The notes: generated by a model from the letters alone, not told the origin. Shown: positions 37,669 through 45,731, counted from the stretch's first letter. The stretch is 64,000 bases of DNA from DATBLE01 sp963764565 (GCA_963764565.1 CAVXTD010000002.1:1-64000); one strand, 5' to 3'. Translations and numbers: made by a program.

Positions 37669-37984
37669 GTTCGCGGGGCATTGACTTGTGCCGCTGCCGC
37701 GCGTGATGTCGCCGGACAACCCGTTCCTGCTCGGCCGCACGTCGAGCTCGTCCTCGCCGAGCGTGAAGATCGCCCGGCCGCGGAAGACGAGGTAGAGCTC
37801 CTCGTGGGCGCGGCCGTCGGTGGCCTCGACGTGCGGCTCGATCACCGTGTCGCCCGGGCCGCCGGTGTAGAACGCGGCGCCGAAGGCGCGCAGCCCGAAG
37901 CTCCATGCGCAGCGGATGCCAGGTGATCCCGCCGGGCCAGGGCACGCCCTCGACGTCGGCGACGTGCAGCGCGGTGTAGCTCAC
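37654..37984 (-). CDS. Cupin-domain protein, frameshifted
   Basis: About 100-110 residues from GTG 37984, which overlaps the stop of the aminotransferase gene (GTGA). The N terminus VSYTALHVADVEGVPWPGGI is followed, after a frame change near 37905, by FGAAFYTGGPGD and IEPHVEATDGRAHEELYLVF, then RGRAIFTLGEDELDV, the cupin motif 1 with its His and Glu metal ligands. The second cupin motif is lost to a further frame change near 37730, and the 3' end is uncertain. Small cupins next to PLP enzymes are often isomerases or dioxygenases, but no activity can be named. Confidence 0.55.
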
Positions 37985-38991
37985 GTCAACGCGTCCAGCG
38001 CGGTGTCGACGTCGCGCTCGGTGTTGTAGACGTGGAAGCTCGCCCGCAGGCGGCCGGCGCGGGTGGCGGCCATGATCCCGGCGTCGGCGAGCTTGGAGGC
38101 CGCGTCCTCGATGTCGCTCGTGACGATCGCGGAGTCGCCCGGCGGGAGACCGAGCCCCGTGCGGAAGCGGTTGGCGAGCTCGAGGTCGTGCGCGTGGATG
38201 GTCTCGACGCCGATCTCGTTGATCACCTGCAGCGCGGGCTCGGTGCCGACCCACGAGAACCAGGCGGGGCTCGTGTCGAGCCGGCGGGCGGTGGGCGCGA
38301 GCCGCAGCGGCGCGCCGAACTGGTCGGTGAGCGGGTTGGCCGCCGCGTACCAGCCGGCCTGGTGCGGCGTGATCTTCTCCGCGAGCTCCTCGCGCACGAC
38401 CATGAACGCCGTGCCGCGCGGGCTCATCAGCCACTTGTAGGCGGCGCAGGCGACGGCGTCGAACTTCGACGCGTCGAGTGGCAGCCAGCCAATCGCGTGG
38501 GTCGCGTCGATGACCGTCAGCGCGTCGGCCCCGGCGATCGCGTCGAGCGCGGCGAGCTCGCCGGTCGAGGACTGCACCGCGGAGACGGCGATCACGTCGA
38601 TCGTCTCGTCGATGTGGTCGACGAGACGATCCAGCGGCACCGTCTTGACGGTCACGCCGCGCTCCGCCTGCGCGAGGAACGGGAACAGCAGCGACGTGAA
38701 CTCCGGCTCCGGGGAGAGCACGTGCGCCCCATCGGGGATCGCCGCCGCCACCTGGGCGATCAGCCCGGAGACCGTCGCCCCGACCGCGATCTGCTCCGGG
38801 CGCACGCGCACGAGCGTCGCGAATTCCGCTCGTGCGCGATCGGTGACCGCCGTCCAGTGCTCCCAACTCACCCGGCCGGCGCGCCAGTCCTCCTGGGCGC
38901 TGACCAGCGCTTCGTAGGCCGGGTCGGGCGGGAGCCCGAAGCTCGCGGTGTTCAAGTAGGTCGTCTCGGGGTGCCAGAGGTCCGGGATCAC
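37981..38991 (-). CDS. Aminotransferase class V-fold PLP enzyme
   Basis: 336 residues, intact, from GTG 38991; that start was chosen because the preceding gene's stop is at 39002 and homology begins VIPDLWHPETTYLNTASFGL. PLP-site landmarks: SGLIAQVAAAIPDG, SAVQSSTGELAALDAIAGA, VIDATHAIGWLPLDASK with the Asp that binds the pyridine nitrogen, and the Schiff-base Lys in ACAAYKWLMSPRG. It resembles isopenicillin-N-epimerase/kynureninase-like and cysteine-desulfurase-like members. No adjacent sulfur-carrier gene, so a desulfurase role is not supported. Coupled to the cupin gene by a GTGA overlap. Confidence 0.8.
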   Translation of the reverse strand: MIPDLWHPETTYLNTASFGLPPDPAYEALVSAQEDWRAGRVSWEHWTAVTDRARAEFATLVRVRPEQIAVGATVSGLIAQVAAAIPDGAHVLSPEPEFTSLLFPFLAQAERGVTVKTVPLDRLVDHIDETIDVIAVSAVQSSTGELAALDAIAGADALTVIDATHAIGWLPLDASKFDAVACAAYKWLMSPRGTAFMVVREELAEKITPHQAGWYAAANPLTDQFGAPLRLAPTARRLDTSPAWFSWVGTEPALQVINEIGVETIHAHDLELANRFRTGLGLPPGDSAIVTSDIEDAASKLADAGIMAATRAGRLRASFHVYNTERDVDTALDALT

Positions 38992-39001
38992 GCCCGGGAA
39001 A

Positions 39002-39733
39002 TTAGAGCTTGATCTCCTTCCAGATCGCCACACCGTCGGCGGCCTTCAGCTCGGCCTCGTGCACCTTGGTGCCGGCGGTCAGCTTGTCGGTGCCGCAGCC
39101 GTCGTTGCTCGCGGCCGGCGCCGGCGTGCTCGGCGTGGCGGGCGCGGGCGTGCTCGGCGTGGCGGGAGTGGCGGACGCATCCGTGCCGTGGTCGTCGCCG
39201 GGCTCGTCGTGGTTGCCGTGGTCGTCGCCGGCGGGGTCCGCGGGGGCGGGCCGGCCGTAGTAGCCGGCGCCGTCGTCGCTGCCGCCGTTGTGGCCGCCGC
39301 CGCCGCCACCGCTGTTGCCGCCGCCGTAGTAGCCGCCGCCGCCTCCGCCGTGGTCATCCGCCGCGTGGGCGGTGCGCGGGCACTCGATCCGCGTCGCGTC
39401 GGTGACCTTCGCGCTGAGCGTCCCGCCCTTGGCGAGCGCGATCGCCAGCACGCCGTTCGCGAACGACGTCACGCTGCCCGCGTTCTCCTTGCCGTCAGCG
39501 ATCCCGTCGCCGTCGGAGTCGCGCTTGTGGGGATCCATCCCCGCCCGGTACTCGCCGCGGTTGTTGAGCCCGTCATGGTCCTGGTCGCGCCGCGACTGGT
39601 TGACGTGCAGCGAGAGGTGATGCGAGCGCTCCCAGCGATCCGGGAGCCCGTCGCGGTTGCGGTCTGCGCCGCTCGCGTGGGCGGTCCCGGTCAGCAGCAG
39701 TGAGAGGGCCGTGGTGGCGATGATGATCTTCAT
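39002..39733 (-). CDS. Secreted calcium-binding (thrombospondin type 3 / EF-hand-like) protein
   Basis: 243 residues, intact. A cleavable signal peptide (MKIIIATTALSLLLTGTAHA) is followed by three Asp-rich calcium loops: DRNRDGLPDRWE, DQDHDGLNNRGE and DSDGDGIADGKE. The middle is a short folded part with one Cys (VTDATRIECPRTAH), then a His/Asp/Gly-rich region with GGGGGG runs and YYGGG/YYGRP motifs, GDDHGNHDEPGDDHG, and a Thr-Pro-Ala linker, ending in a small domain with another Cys (NDGCGTDKLTAG). The His/Asp clusters could bind metal ions. Similar calcium-loop repeats occur in the larger protein at 56.2-57.9 kb. Function unknown; location extracellular. Confidence 0.7.
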   Translation of the reverse strand: MKIIIATTALSLLLTGTAHASGADRNRDGLPDRWERSHHLSLHVNQSRRDQDHDGLNNRGEYRAGMDPHKRDSDGDGIADGKENAGSVTSFANGVLAIALAKGGTLSAKVTDATRIECPRTAHAADDHGGGGGGYYGGGNSGGGGGGHNGGSDDGAGYYGRPAPADPAGDDHGNHDEPGDDHGTDASATPATPSTPAPATPSTPAPAASNDGCGTDKLTAGTKVHEAELKAADGVAIWKEIKL

Positions 39734-39783
39734 GCCCGGGAGACACGGCGAACCGCGCCACGTGACTGGGACTTAAGTCGCAC

Positions 39784-41121
39784 TCACGCCGCGCGCGTGC
39801 GCCGCGGCGGGTCGACCGCCGCGGCGAGGGCGGCGGCCAGCGGCGGAGCCTCTTCCTGGCGCAGGGTCGCGGCGGTGATGCGCACGGCCGAGGAGGCCCC
39901 GAGCCGAAACGGGGCGCCCGCGGCGGCGGACACGCCCACGGCGAGGAGCGCGCGGATCGCGGCGTCCTCGTCGGGGACCGGGATCCAGACGTTCAGACCA
40001 CTCGGCGCGCTTGCGGACAGCCCAACCGCGGCGAGTGCCTCGACGAGCGCGCCGCGCCGCGCCGCGTACACCGTCGCCGCGAGCTCGACCTGTTCCAGCA
40101 CCTCCGGGTCCGACCAGAGGCGCGCGGTAAGGCGCTGCAACAACTCGCTGACCCAGCCCGGCCCGAGCGACATTCGCCCTTCGACACGGGCGAGCGTGAG
40201 CTCGTCGCCGGCGAGGATCGCACAGCGCAGGTCTGGCCCAAGCCACTTCGAGACCGAGCGCACCGTGGCCCAGCGGCCACTCGCGCCCGCCGCGGAGTGC
40301 CACGGCACGCCCGCCACCGGCCCGAGATGGTCGTCCTCGACGACGAGCACGTCGCGCAGGAGCTCGCGCAGGACCGCGGCGCGCTCGGCGTCGAACGCCG
40401 CGCCGGTCGGGTTCTGCCCGCGCGGCGTCAGCAGCGCCGCCCGGGCACCGTGGCGCAGCGCGCTCGCGAGCGCGTCCGGCCGCATCCCGCGCTCGTCCAC
40501 CGCGACCGGCACGAGTCCCAGCCCGAGCGCCCTCATGAGGTCGAGCACCCCTGGCCAGCCCGGGTCCTCGACCGCGACGAGGTCACCCGGCGAGAGATGG
40601 GCCGCGAGCACCCGCTCGATCCCGTCGAGGGCACCGTTGACCACGGTCAACCGCTCCGACGGGATGCCATCGGCTGCGAGCGCTGCCGCCGCGACTGCCG
40701 CAAGCCCCGGATCGATCGGTGCCTCGCCATACATCCGCTGCCGCACGCCGACCGTCGGGCCGGCAACCACGGGTTCTGTGCCGCCCGCCACCGCGATCGT
40801 CGCCGCCCCCAGATCGGGGAGGAGGGAGGGGTCGGGGTTGCCGAGGGCGAGGTCGCGGACGCCAGCCGGAACGGTCGCGGGCGCGCGGGAGGGGCGGAGC
40901 GGCGGGCGCTCCGACACCCGGGTGCCGCTGCGCGGGCGCGAGACGACGACGCCACGGCGGCGCAGCTCCGCCAGCGCCGCGGCGACCGTCGTCGGCGAGA
41001 CGTCCAGTTGTGCGGCGAGCGTGCGTACCGCGGGCAGCCGCTCGCCCGGGGCCAGCGAGCCTGCGGCGACCGCGCGCTCGACGCTCGCGGCGATCTCGCT
41101 TGCGGAGCCGCCCGAAATCAT
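39784..41121 (-). CDS. MocR-type regulator (GntR HTH fused to aminotransferase domain)
   Basis: 445 residues, intact. Residues 1-75 are a GntR winged helix (AGSLAPGERLPAVRTLAAQL, DVSPTTVAAALAELRRRGVV). The rest is a fold-type I aminotransferase domain: LTVVNGALDGIERVLAAHLS, AVEDPGWPGVLDLMRALGLG, LLTPRGQNPTGAAFDAERAA, VVEDDHL and the PLP-Lys in RSVSKWLGPDLRCAI. MocR proteins use PLP or a PLP-amino-acid adduct as effector. It is divergent, with a 42-bp gap, from a pyridoxamine-phosphate-oxidase-like gene, the classic arrangement for a PdxR-like regulator of vitamin B6 metabolism. Confidence 0.88.
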   Translation of the reverse strand: MISGGSASEIAASVERAVAAGSLAPGERLPAVRTLAAQLDVSPTTVAAALAELRRRGVVVSRPRSGTRVSERPPLRPSRAPATVPAGVRDLALGNPDPSLLPDLGAATIAVAGGTEPVVAGPTVGVRQRMYGEAPIDPGLAAVAAAALAADGIPSERLTVVNGALDGIERVLAAHLSPGDLVAVEDPGWPGVLDLMRALGLGLVPVAVDERGMRPDALASALRHGARAALLTPRGQNPTGAAFDAERAAVLRELLRDVLVVEDDHLGPVAGVPWHSAAGASGRWATVRSVSKWLGPDLRCAILAGDELTLARVEGRMSLGPGWVSELLQRLTARLWSDPEVLEQVELAATVYAARRGALVEALAAVGLSASAPSGLNVWIPVPDEDAAIRALLAVGVSAAAGAPFRLGASSAVRITAATLRQEEAPPLAAALAAAVDPPRRTRAA

Positions 41122-41163
41122 GGCATACTGTTCCGACACAGATATCAAACTGTACTGTAACAG
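41122..41163. promoter_or_regulatory. MocR/PPOx divergent promoter region with TACTGT repeats
   Basis: The 42-bp gap is A/T-rich for this genome. TACTGT occurs at 41126-41131 and 41153-41158 as a direct repeat 27 bp apart, with an extra ACTGT at 41149-41153. Direct repeats bound by dimers are typical of MocR operators. The promoters of both genes must overlap here, so one bound dimer could control both. Confidence 0.45.
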
Positions 41164-41799
41164 ATGAAGACACCAAGAACAAAACTCAGCCGCCTCCCGC
41201 AGCGCGGCAGCCACGACCTCGAGGCCGTCGACGCGATCCTTGACGAGGCGCTGATCGGCCACGTCGCCTGGGTCCAGAACGGATCCCCCGCGGTCATCCC
41301 GACGCTCGTCGCGCGCGACGGCAACAAGCTGCTGATCCACGGCAGCTCGAAGAGCCGCACGCTCAAGGCACTGCGGGCCGGCGCGGAGGCGTGCGTCGAG
41401 GTCACGCTCGTGGATGGGCTGGTGCTCGCGCGCAGCGCGTTCCACCACTCGATCAACTACCGCAGCGCGATCCTCTACGGCACGCTCCAGGAGGAGCCCG
41501 ACGCCGAGCGCGCGCTCGAGATCTTCACCAACAAGCTCGTCCCCGGCCGCTGGGAGTATGTGCGCTGGCCCACCCGCCACGAGCTCAAGGCGACCGCGGT
41601 CGTCAGCCTCCCGATCACCGAGGGCTCGGCGAAGGTCCGCACCGGCGGCCCCGTCGACGACGACGAGGACTACGCGCTCGACACCTGGGCCGGCGTCGTA
41701 CCGATCACGCTCCAGCGCGGCACACCCGCTCCGGATGACCTCCTGCGCGAGGACATCACGCTCCCCGAGCACGTAAGGGCGCTGACGCACGCCAGCTAG
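41164..41799 (+). CDS. Pyridoxamine 5'-phosphate oxidase-related FMN-binding protein
   Basis: 211 residues, intact. The split-barrel fold is visible: DAILDEALIGHVAWVQNGSP, AVIPTLVARDGNKLLIHGSS, CVEVTLVDGLVLARSAFHHS, INYRSAILYGTLQEEPDAER, then ALEIFTNKLVPGRWEYVRWP. This pattern belongs to the pyridox_oxase_2 branch rather than true PdxH, so flavin binding is likely but the reaction is open. Divergence from the MocR gene suggests a link to PLP salvage or a PLP-dependent stress response. It ends 12 bp before cmk and may be read through into it. Confidence 0.82.
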   Translation: MKTPRTKLSRLPQRGSHDLEAVDAILDEALIGHVAWVQNGSPAVIPTLVARDGNKLLIHGSSKSRTLKALRAGAEACVEVTLVDGLVLARSAFHHSINYRSAILYGTLQEEPDAERALEIFTNKLVPGRWEYVRWPTRHELKATAVVSLPITEGSAKVRTGGPVDDDEDYALDTWAGVVPITLQRGTPAPDDLLREDITLPEHVRALTHAS

Positions 41800-41810
41800 C
41801 CTCTCCCGTC

Positions 41811-42425
41811 ATGGTCATCGCCATCGACGGGCCCGCAGGGGCGGGGAAGTCCACGGTCGCCCGCGCTGTAGCGGAGCGGCTGGGCTTCACCTACCTCGAC
41901 ACCGGGGCGATGTACCGCTGCGTCGGGCTCGCCGCCAACCGGGCGAACAGGCCTGCAGCCGAGGTGGTCGACGGCCTCGAGATCGAGGTCGCCGAACGCG
42001 TCTACCTCAACGGCGAGGACGTCACGCAACAGATCCGCGAGCCCGGCGTGTCCGACGCCGCCTCGCGCGCCGCCGCCGACCTGGACGTGCGCCGCGCGCT
42101 CGTCGCCAAGCAGCAGCAGATCATCGAGCAGGGCAACTGGGTCGCCGAGGGCCGCGACATCGGCGCGGTCGTCGCGCCCGACGCCGAGGTAAAGGTGTTC
42201 CTGCACGCCCACGCCGAGGAGCGCGCGCGCCGGCGCGCGACGCAGATCGGCCTCGACGTGACCGAGGTGCTGGCCAAGCAGCAGACGCGCGACGCGCGCG
42301 ACTCGAGCGCCGGCCGCACCACGCTCGAACCCGCCGAGGGCGCGATCGACCTCGACACCACACAGCTCTCGCTCGACGAGGTCGTCGACCGGATCGTCAA
42401 CCTCGCGAAGGAGGCCTACGCGTGA
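41811..42425 (+). CDS. cmk: Cytidylate kinase
   Basis: 204 residues, intact. Starts MVIAIDGPAGAGKSTVARAV with the P-loop at residues 7-15. FTYLDTGAMYRCVGLAA, VWLNGEDVT-type VYLNGEDVTQQIREPGVSDA, WVAEGRDIGAVVAPDAEVKV and the lid Arg-rich segment AEERARRRATQIG are diagnostic. It phosphorylates CMP and dCMP. In many actinobacteria cmk lies with der and after aroA; here a 4.6-kb block of accessory genes intervenes between aroA and cmk. Its last 10 bases overlap the convergent Uma2 gene. Confidence 0.95.
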   Translation: MVIAIDGPAGAGKSTVARAVAERLGFTYLDTGAMYRCVGLAANRANRPAAEVVDGLEIEVAERVYLNGEDVTQQIREPGVSDAASRAAADLDVRRALVAKQQQIIEQGNWVAEGRDIGAVVAPDAEVKVFLHAHAEERARRRATQIGLDVTEVLAKQQTRDARDSSAGRTTLEPAEGAIDLDTTQLSLDEVVDRIVNLAKEAYA

Positions 42426-42994
42426 GCGGCGGCGAACAGTTCGGCCAGCTCGATCGCCGGCAGCTCGAGTGCCACGGCCATCAGCGTCGCGCCGGCGCCC
42501 AACTCTTCCACGAGCCGGTAGCGCTCTCCCGCCGGCTGGCAGTGCCGTACGACGCGGCGACCGCTGATGTCGACGACCCAGTATTCGCGCACCCCTGCGC
42601 TCGCGTAAACGCAGCGCTTGGTCACCAGGTCGTGGTGCAGCGAGGAGACGGAGACCTCGACGACGAGCTGAGCCGTGCCGGGGTGGTACGGACGTCGGAC
42701 GCTCGGCCGGAACACCACGAGGCCCGGCTCGGGCTCGGAGTTCCCGAGGGTCAGGGCCCGCCCGGCCCCGTGCTGGAAGCGATCATGATCGAGCGACTTG
42801 GCCAGCCACTTCAGAAGCCAGTCGATGGCCTGCTCGTGTTCCTTCGTCCTCGGGCTCATCTCGACCAGGAGGCCGTCGATCAGCTCCACTCGCGCATCGG
42901 GCTCGAAGCCGCCGGCCTCGATGAACGTGTGGTACTGCTCGATCGGGATCCGGTAGAGCCGCTCAGGGATCTCAGTAGCCACATACCGGATCAT
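42416..42994 (-). CDS. Uma2 / DUF820 PD-(D/E)XK-like nuclease-fold protein, possibly inactive
   Basis: 192 residues, intact, on the opposite strand between cmk and der. The family pattern is visible: YHTFIEAGGFEPDARVELID (E of the first motif), GLLVEMSPRTKEHEQAIDWL, SEPEPGLVVFRPSVRR, LVVEVSVSSLHHDLVTKRCV and YASAGVREYWVVDI. In most members the second motif reads PxPDxxV, with a catalytic Asp; here it is PEPGLVV, so that Asp is Gly. The later E-V-S...D-x-x-x-K residues are kept. Activity may be lost or shifted. Uma2 genes are common in cyanobacteria and Thermoleophilia, often as scattered singletons. Confidence 0.75.
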   Translation of the reverse strand: MIRYVATEIPERLYRIPIEQYHTFIEAGGFEPDARVELIDGLLVEMSPRTKEHEQAIDWLLKWLAKSLDHDRFQHGAGRALTLGNSEPEPGLVVFRPSVRRPYHPGTAQLVVEVSVSSLHHDLVTKRCVYASAGVREYWVVDISGRRVVRHCQPAGERYRLVEELGAGATLMAVALELPAIELAELFAAAHA

Positions 42995-43023
42995 AGGTCC
43001 GCAACCGCTATTTCTCTCCCCCT

Positions 43024-44385
43024 ATGAAGGTCGCGGTCGTCGGCTATCCGAACGTGGGCAAGTCGTCCCTCGTCAACCGCCTCACGCAGTCAAGAGAAGC
43101 GGTCGTCCACGAGCGTCCGGGCATCACGCGCGACCGCAAGGAGCTCTCCACCGACTGGAACGGCAGGACGTTCACGCTGATCGACACCGGCGGCGTCGAC
43201 CTCGAGGACGTGGACCCCCTCGCGGTCAGCATCCAAGACCAGGCGCGCGCCGCGCTGGCCGACGCCCAGGTCGCGCTGTTCGTCGTCGACGCGCGCGCGG
43301 GGATGCGCCCGGGCGACCAGGAGATCGCCGACATCCTGCGCCGCGGGGACGTCCCGGTCGTCGTCGCGGCCAACAAGATCGACGGACCGGGCGACCTCTC
43401 GCTGGCACACGACTTCCACGGCCTCGGCCTCGGCGAGCCGCTGGCCGTCAGCGCCGCCCAAGGCCTCGGCACGGGCGACCTGCTCGACCGTCTCGTCGAG
43501 CTCCTGCCCGACGAGGACGAGATCGCCGAGGAGGACGAGGACGTCGTCCGGCTCGCGGTCATCGGGCGCCCGAACGTCGGCAAGTCATCGCTCGTGAACG
43601 CGTTCCTCGGGCGTGAGCGCGTGATCGTCTCCGAGGTCGCCGGCACGACGCGCGACGCGATCGACACCCCGATCGAGGTCGACGGCCGCAAGCTGATCCT
43701 GATCGACACCGCGGGCATCAGACGCGCGGCGAAGGTCAAGGAGTCGGTCGAGTACTACACGGCCCTGCGCTCGCAGCAGGCCGCCTCGCGAGCCGACGTC
43801 GCGCTTGTCGTCTGCGACGCCCAGGACGGCGTCACCGCGCAGGACCTGCGGATCGCCGACCTCGCGATGAACAGCAAGTGCGCGACCGCGCTCGTGCTCA
43901 ACAAATGGGACGTCACCGGCGGCGATCGGGATCTGCGCGCGGTGGGTGGGAATGTATCTGGCGTGGGTGCGGAGGAGCTCGATCGCGAGCGCCGGCGCGT
44001 GAACCAGAAGCTGCGCCTGCGCCCGCGCCTGCTGACGGCGAGTGCCATGACCGGCCGCAACATCCAGCGCCTGCTCACCGAGGCGCTGAGCATCGCCGAT
44101 CGCTCCCGCCACCGGATCGGGACGCCCGAGCTCAACCGCTTCCTGGCCGACGTCGTGGCCGGCCGCCAGCCGCCCGCCAAGCAGGGCCATCGCCTGAAGA
44201 TGCTCTACATCTCGCAGATCGGCGAGAACCCTCCTCGCTTCGCGATCCAGGTCAACTCGCGCCAGCGCGTGACCCGCGACTACGGCTACTACGTCGAGAA
44301 CCGTCTACGCGAGCGCTACGGTCTGGAAGGAGTGCCGGTGATCATCGACTTCGTCGAGCGCAAGAGCAGCCGTCGCGGCGCCTAA
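43024..44385 (+). CDS. der: Ribosome biogenesis GTPase Der (EngA)
   Basis: 453 residues, intact. Two GTPase domains in tandem: G1a GYPNVGKSSLVNRL with DTGGVDLEDVD and NKID, and G1b GRPNVGKSSLVNAFLG with DTAGIRR and NKWD. The C-terminal KH-like domain ends NRLRERYGLEGVPVIIDFVE. There is an acidic linker (EEDEDVV) between domains. Der acts in 50S subunit maturation and is essential. 29 bp downstream of the Uma2 start codon on the other strand; 48 bp before metK. Confidence 0.96.
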   Translation: MKVAVVGYPNVGKSSLVNRLTQSREAVVHERPGITRDRKELSTDWNGRTFTLIDTGGVDLEDVDPLAVSIQDQARAALADAQVALFVVDARAGMRPGDQEIADILRRGDVPVVVAANKIDGPGDLSLAHDFHGLGLGEPLAVSAAQGLGTGDLLDRLVELLPDEDEIAEEDEDVVRLAVIGRPNVGKSSLVNAFLGRERVIVSEVAGTTRDAIDTPIEVDGRKLILIDTAGIRRAAKVKESVEYYTALRSQQAASRADVALVVCDAQDGVTAQDLRIADLAMNSKCATALVLNKWDVTGGDRDLRAVGGNVSGVGAEELDRERRRVNQKLRLRPRLLTASAMTGRNIQRLLTEALSIADRSRHRIGTPELNRFLADVVAGRQPPAKQGHRLKMLYISQIGENPPRFAIQVNSRQRVTRDYGYYVENRLRERYGLEGVPVIIDFVERKSSRRGA

Positions 44386-44433
44386 ACCAACGTCGGATTT
44401 GAAAACCGACCTAGCCGCTAGGCTTTTCTTCCA
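44386..44433 (+). promoter_or_regulatory. der-metK intergenic hairpins
   Basis: GTCGG (44392-44396) pairs with CCGAC (44406-44410), and AGCC (44413-44416) with GGCT (44421-44424), the second followed by TTTTCTT. This could be a weak intrinsic terminator after der. The region is too short to hold a SAM riboswitch of the known large classes. Confidence 0.35.
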
Positions 44434-45651
44434 ATGCCCGATAACGAGTACCTGTTCACGTCCGAGTCCGTCACCGAGGGCCATCCGGACAAAATCGCCG
44501 ACCAGATCAGCGATGGCGTGCTGGACGCCGTCCTGAGGGACGATCCGCTTGGCCGCGTGGCGTGCGAGACGCTCGTGAACACGGGCCTCGTCGTCGTCTC
44601 CGGCGAGATCTCCACGACGACCTACGTCGACATCCAGGAGATCGCGCGCGAGACGATCCGCCGGATCGGCTACACGGACGCCGACCTCGGATTCAGCGCC
44701 GACTCGTGCGCCGTCATCAACGCGATCGACAAGCAGTCGCCGGACATCGCCCAGGGCGTCGACCAGGCCTACGAGGCGCGCACCGACGTCTCCGACGACG
44801 ATGAACTCGACATCGCCGGCGCGGGTGATCAGGGCATGATGTTCGGCTACGCGTCCAATGAGACCGAGGAGCTGATGCCGCTCCCGATCTCGCTCGCGCA
44901 CAAGCTCGCCCAGCGCCTGAGCGAGGTCCGCAAGGACGGCACGCTCGACTACCTGCGCCCCGACGGCAAGACCCAGGTCACGGTCCGCTACGTCGACGGC
45001 AAGCCGGTCGAGATCGAGAAGATCCTGATCTCCACCCAGCACCGCGAGGGCGCCGAGTCGCTGATCCCGGACGACCTCTGGAAGCACGTCGTCACGCCGA
45101 TCCTGCCCGACCTCTACGACCCCGAGAAGCTGCGCAAGAACTTCCTCGTCAACCCGACGGGACGGTTCGTGATCGGCGGCCCGGTCGGCGACGCCGGCCT
45201 CACCGGCCGCAAGATCATCGTCGACACCTACGGCGGCATGGCCCGTCACGGCGGCGGCGCGTTCTCCGGCAAGGACCCGTCGAAGGTCGACCGCAGCGCC
45301 GCCTACGCCGCGCGCTACGTGGCCAAGAACCTGGTCGCCGCCGGGCTGGCCGACCGTGTCGAGGTCCAGGTCGCCTACGCGATCGGCGTCGCGCACCCGG
45401 TTTCGGTGATGGTCGAGACGTTCGGCACCGAGAAGATCGGCCGCGGGCGCATCGTCGCGCTCGTGGACGAGTTCTTCGACCTGCGCCCGGGCGCCTTCCG
45501 CGAGTACCTCAAGCTGCACCGTCCGATCTACCAGAAGACCGCCGCCTACGGCCATTTCGGCCGCGAGGACGAGGACTTCACGTGGGAGAAGACGGACAAG
45601 GCCGCCGCCCTGCGCGAGGCCGCAGGGCTCGCTGCAGCGGAAGTGGCCTAA
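44434..45651 (+). CDS. metK: S-adenosylmethionine synthetase
   Basis: 405 residues, intact. MPDNEYLFTSESVTEGHPDK contains the ATP/methionine-binding ESVTEGHPDK. GAGDQGMMFGYASNET, GGKTQVT-type DGKTQVTVRYVDGKPVEI, FLVNPTGRFVIGGPVGDAGL, DTYGGMARHGGGAFSGKDPS-KVDRSAAY and AYAIGVAHPVS are all present. It makes SAM from ATP and methionine. Normal length for the family. Not obviously in an operon with the symporter 80 bp downstream. Confidence 0.96.
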   Translation: MPDNEYLFTSESVTEGHPDKIADQISDGVLDAVLRDDPLGRVACETLVNTGLVVVSGEISTTTYVDIQEIARETIRRIGYTDADLGFSADSCAVINAIDKQSPDIAQGVDQAYEARTDVSDDDELDIAGAGDQGMMFGYASNETEELMPLPISLAHKLAQRLSEVRKDGTLDYLRPDGKTQVTVRYVDGKPVEIEKILISTQHREGAESLIPDDLWKHVVTPILPDLYDPEKLRKNFLVNPTGRFVIGGPVGDAGLTGRKIIVDTYGGMARHGGGAFSGKDPSKVDRSAAYAARYVAKNLVAAGLADRVEVQVAYAIGVAHPVSVMVETFGTEKIGRGRIVALVDEFFDLRPGAFREYLKLHRPIYQKTAAYGHFGREDEDFTWEKTDKAAALREAAGLAAAEVA

Positions 45652-45654
45652 GGG

Positions 45655-45731
45655 CAACGTCGCCCGAGGTCCGAGCTTGCGAGGACGGAGGGCGAAACCT
45701 GGGTAACTGGTCTCCCCATGAGGGAGGCTCC
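45655..45731 (+). promoter_or_regulatory. Structured 5' leader of the sodium:solute symporter gene
   Basis: Two nested stems: CGCCC (45661-45665) with GGGCG (45690-45694), and inside it GTCC (45669-45672) with GGAC (45683-45686). A second hairpin pairs CTCCC (45712-45716) with GGGAG (45722-45726), which is the ribosome-binding site AGGGAGG of the next gene. Sequestering the ribosome site is the usual output of a translational riboswitch or thermosensor. I do not recognise the class. Confidence 0.4.

Noticed and set aside
39797..41167. A long plus-strand open frame opposite the MocR gene
   Set aside because: Ser/Arg/Ala-rich shadow of a clean 445-residue MocR protein; high G+C makes such antisense frames common.
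44386..44433. A SAM riboswitch before metK
   Set aside because: Only 48 bp and none of the known SAM-class core sequences.
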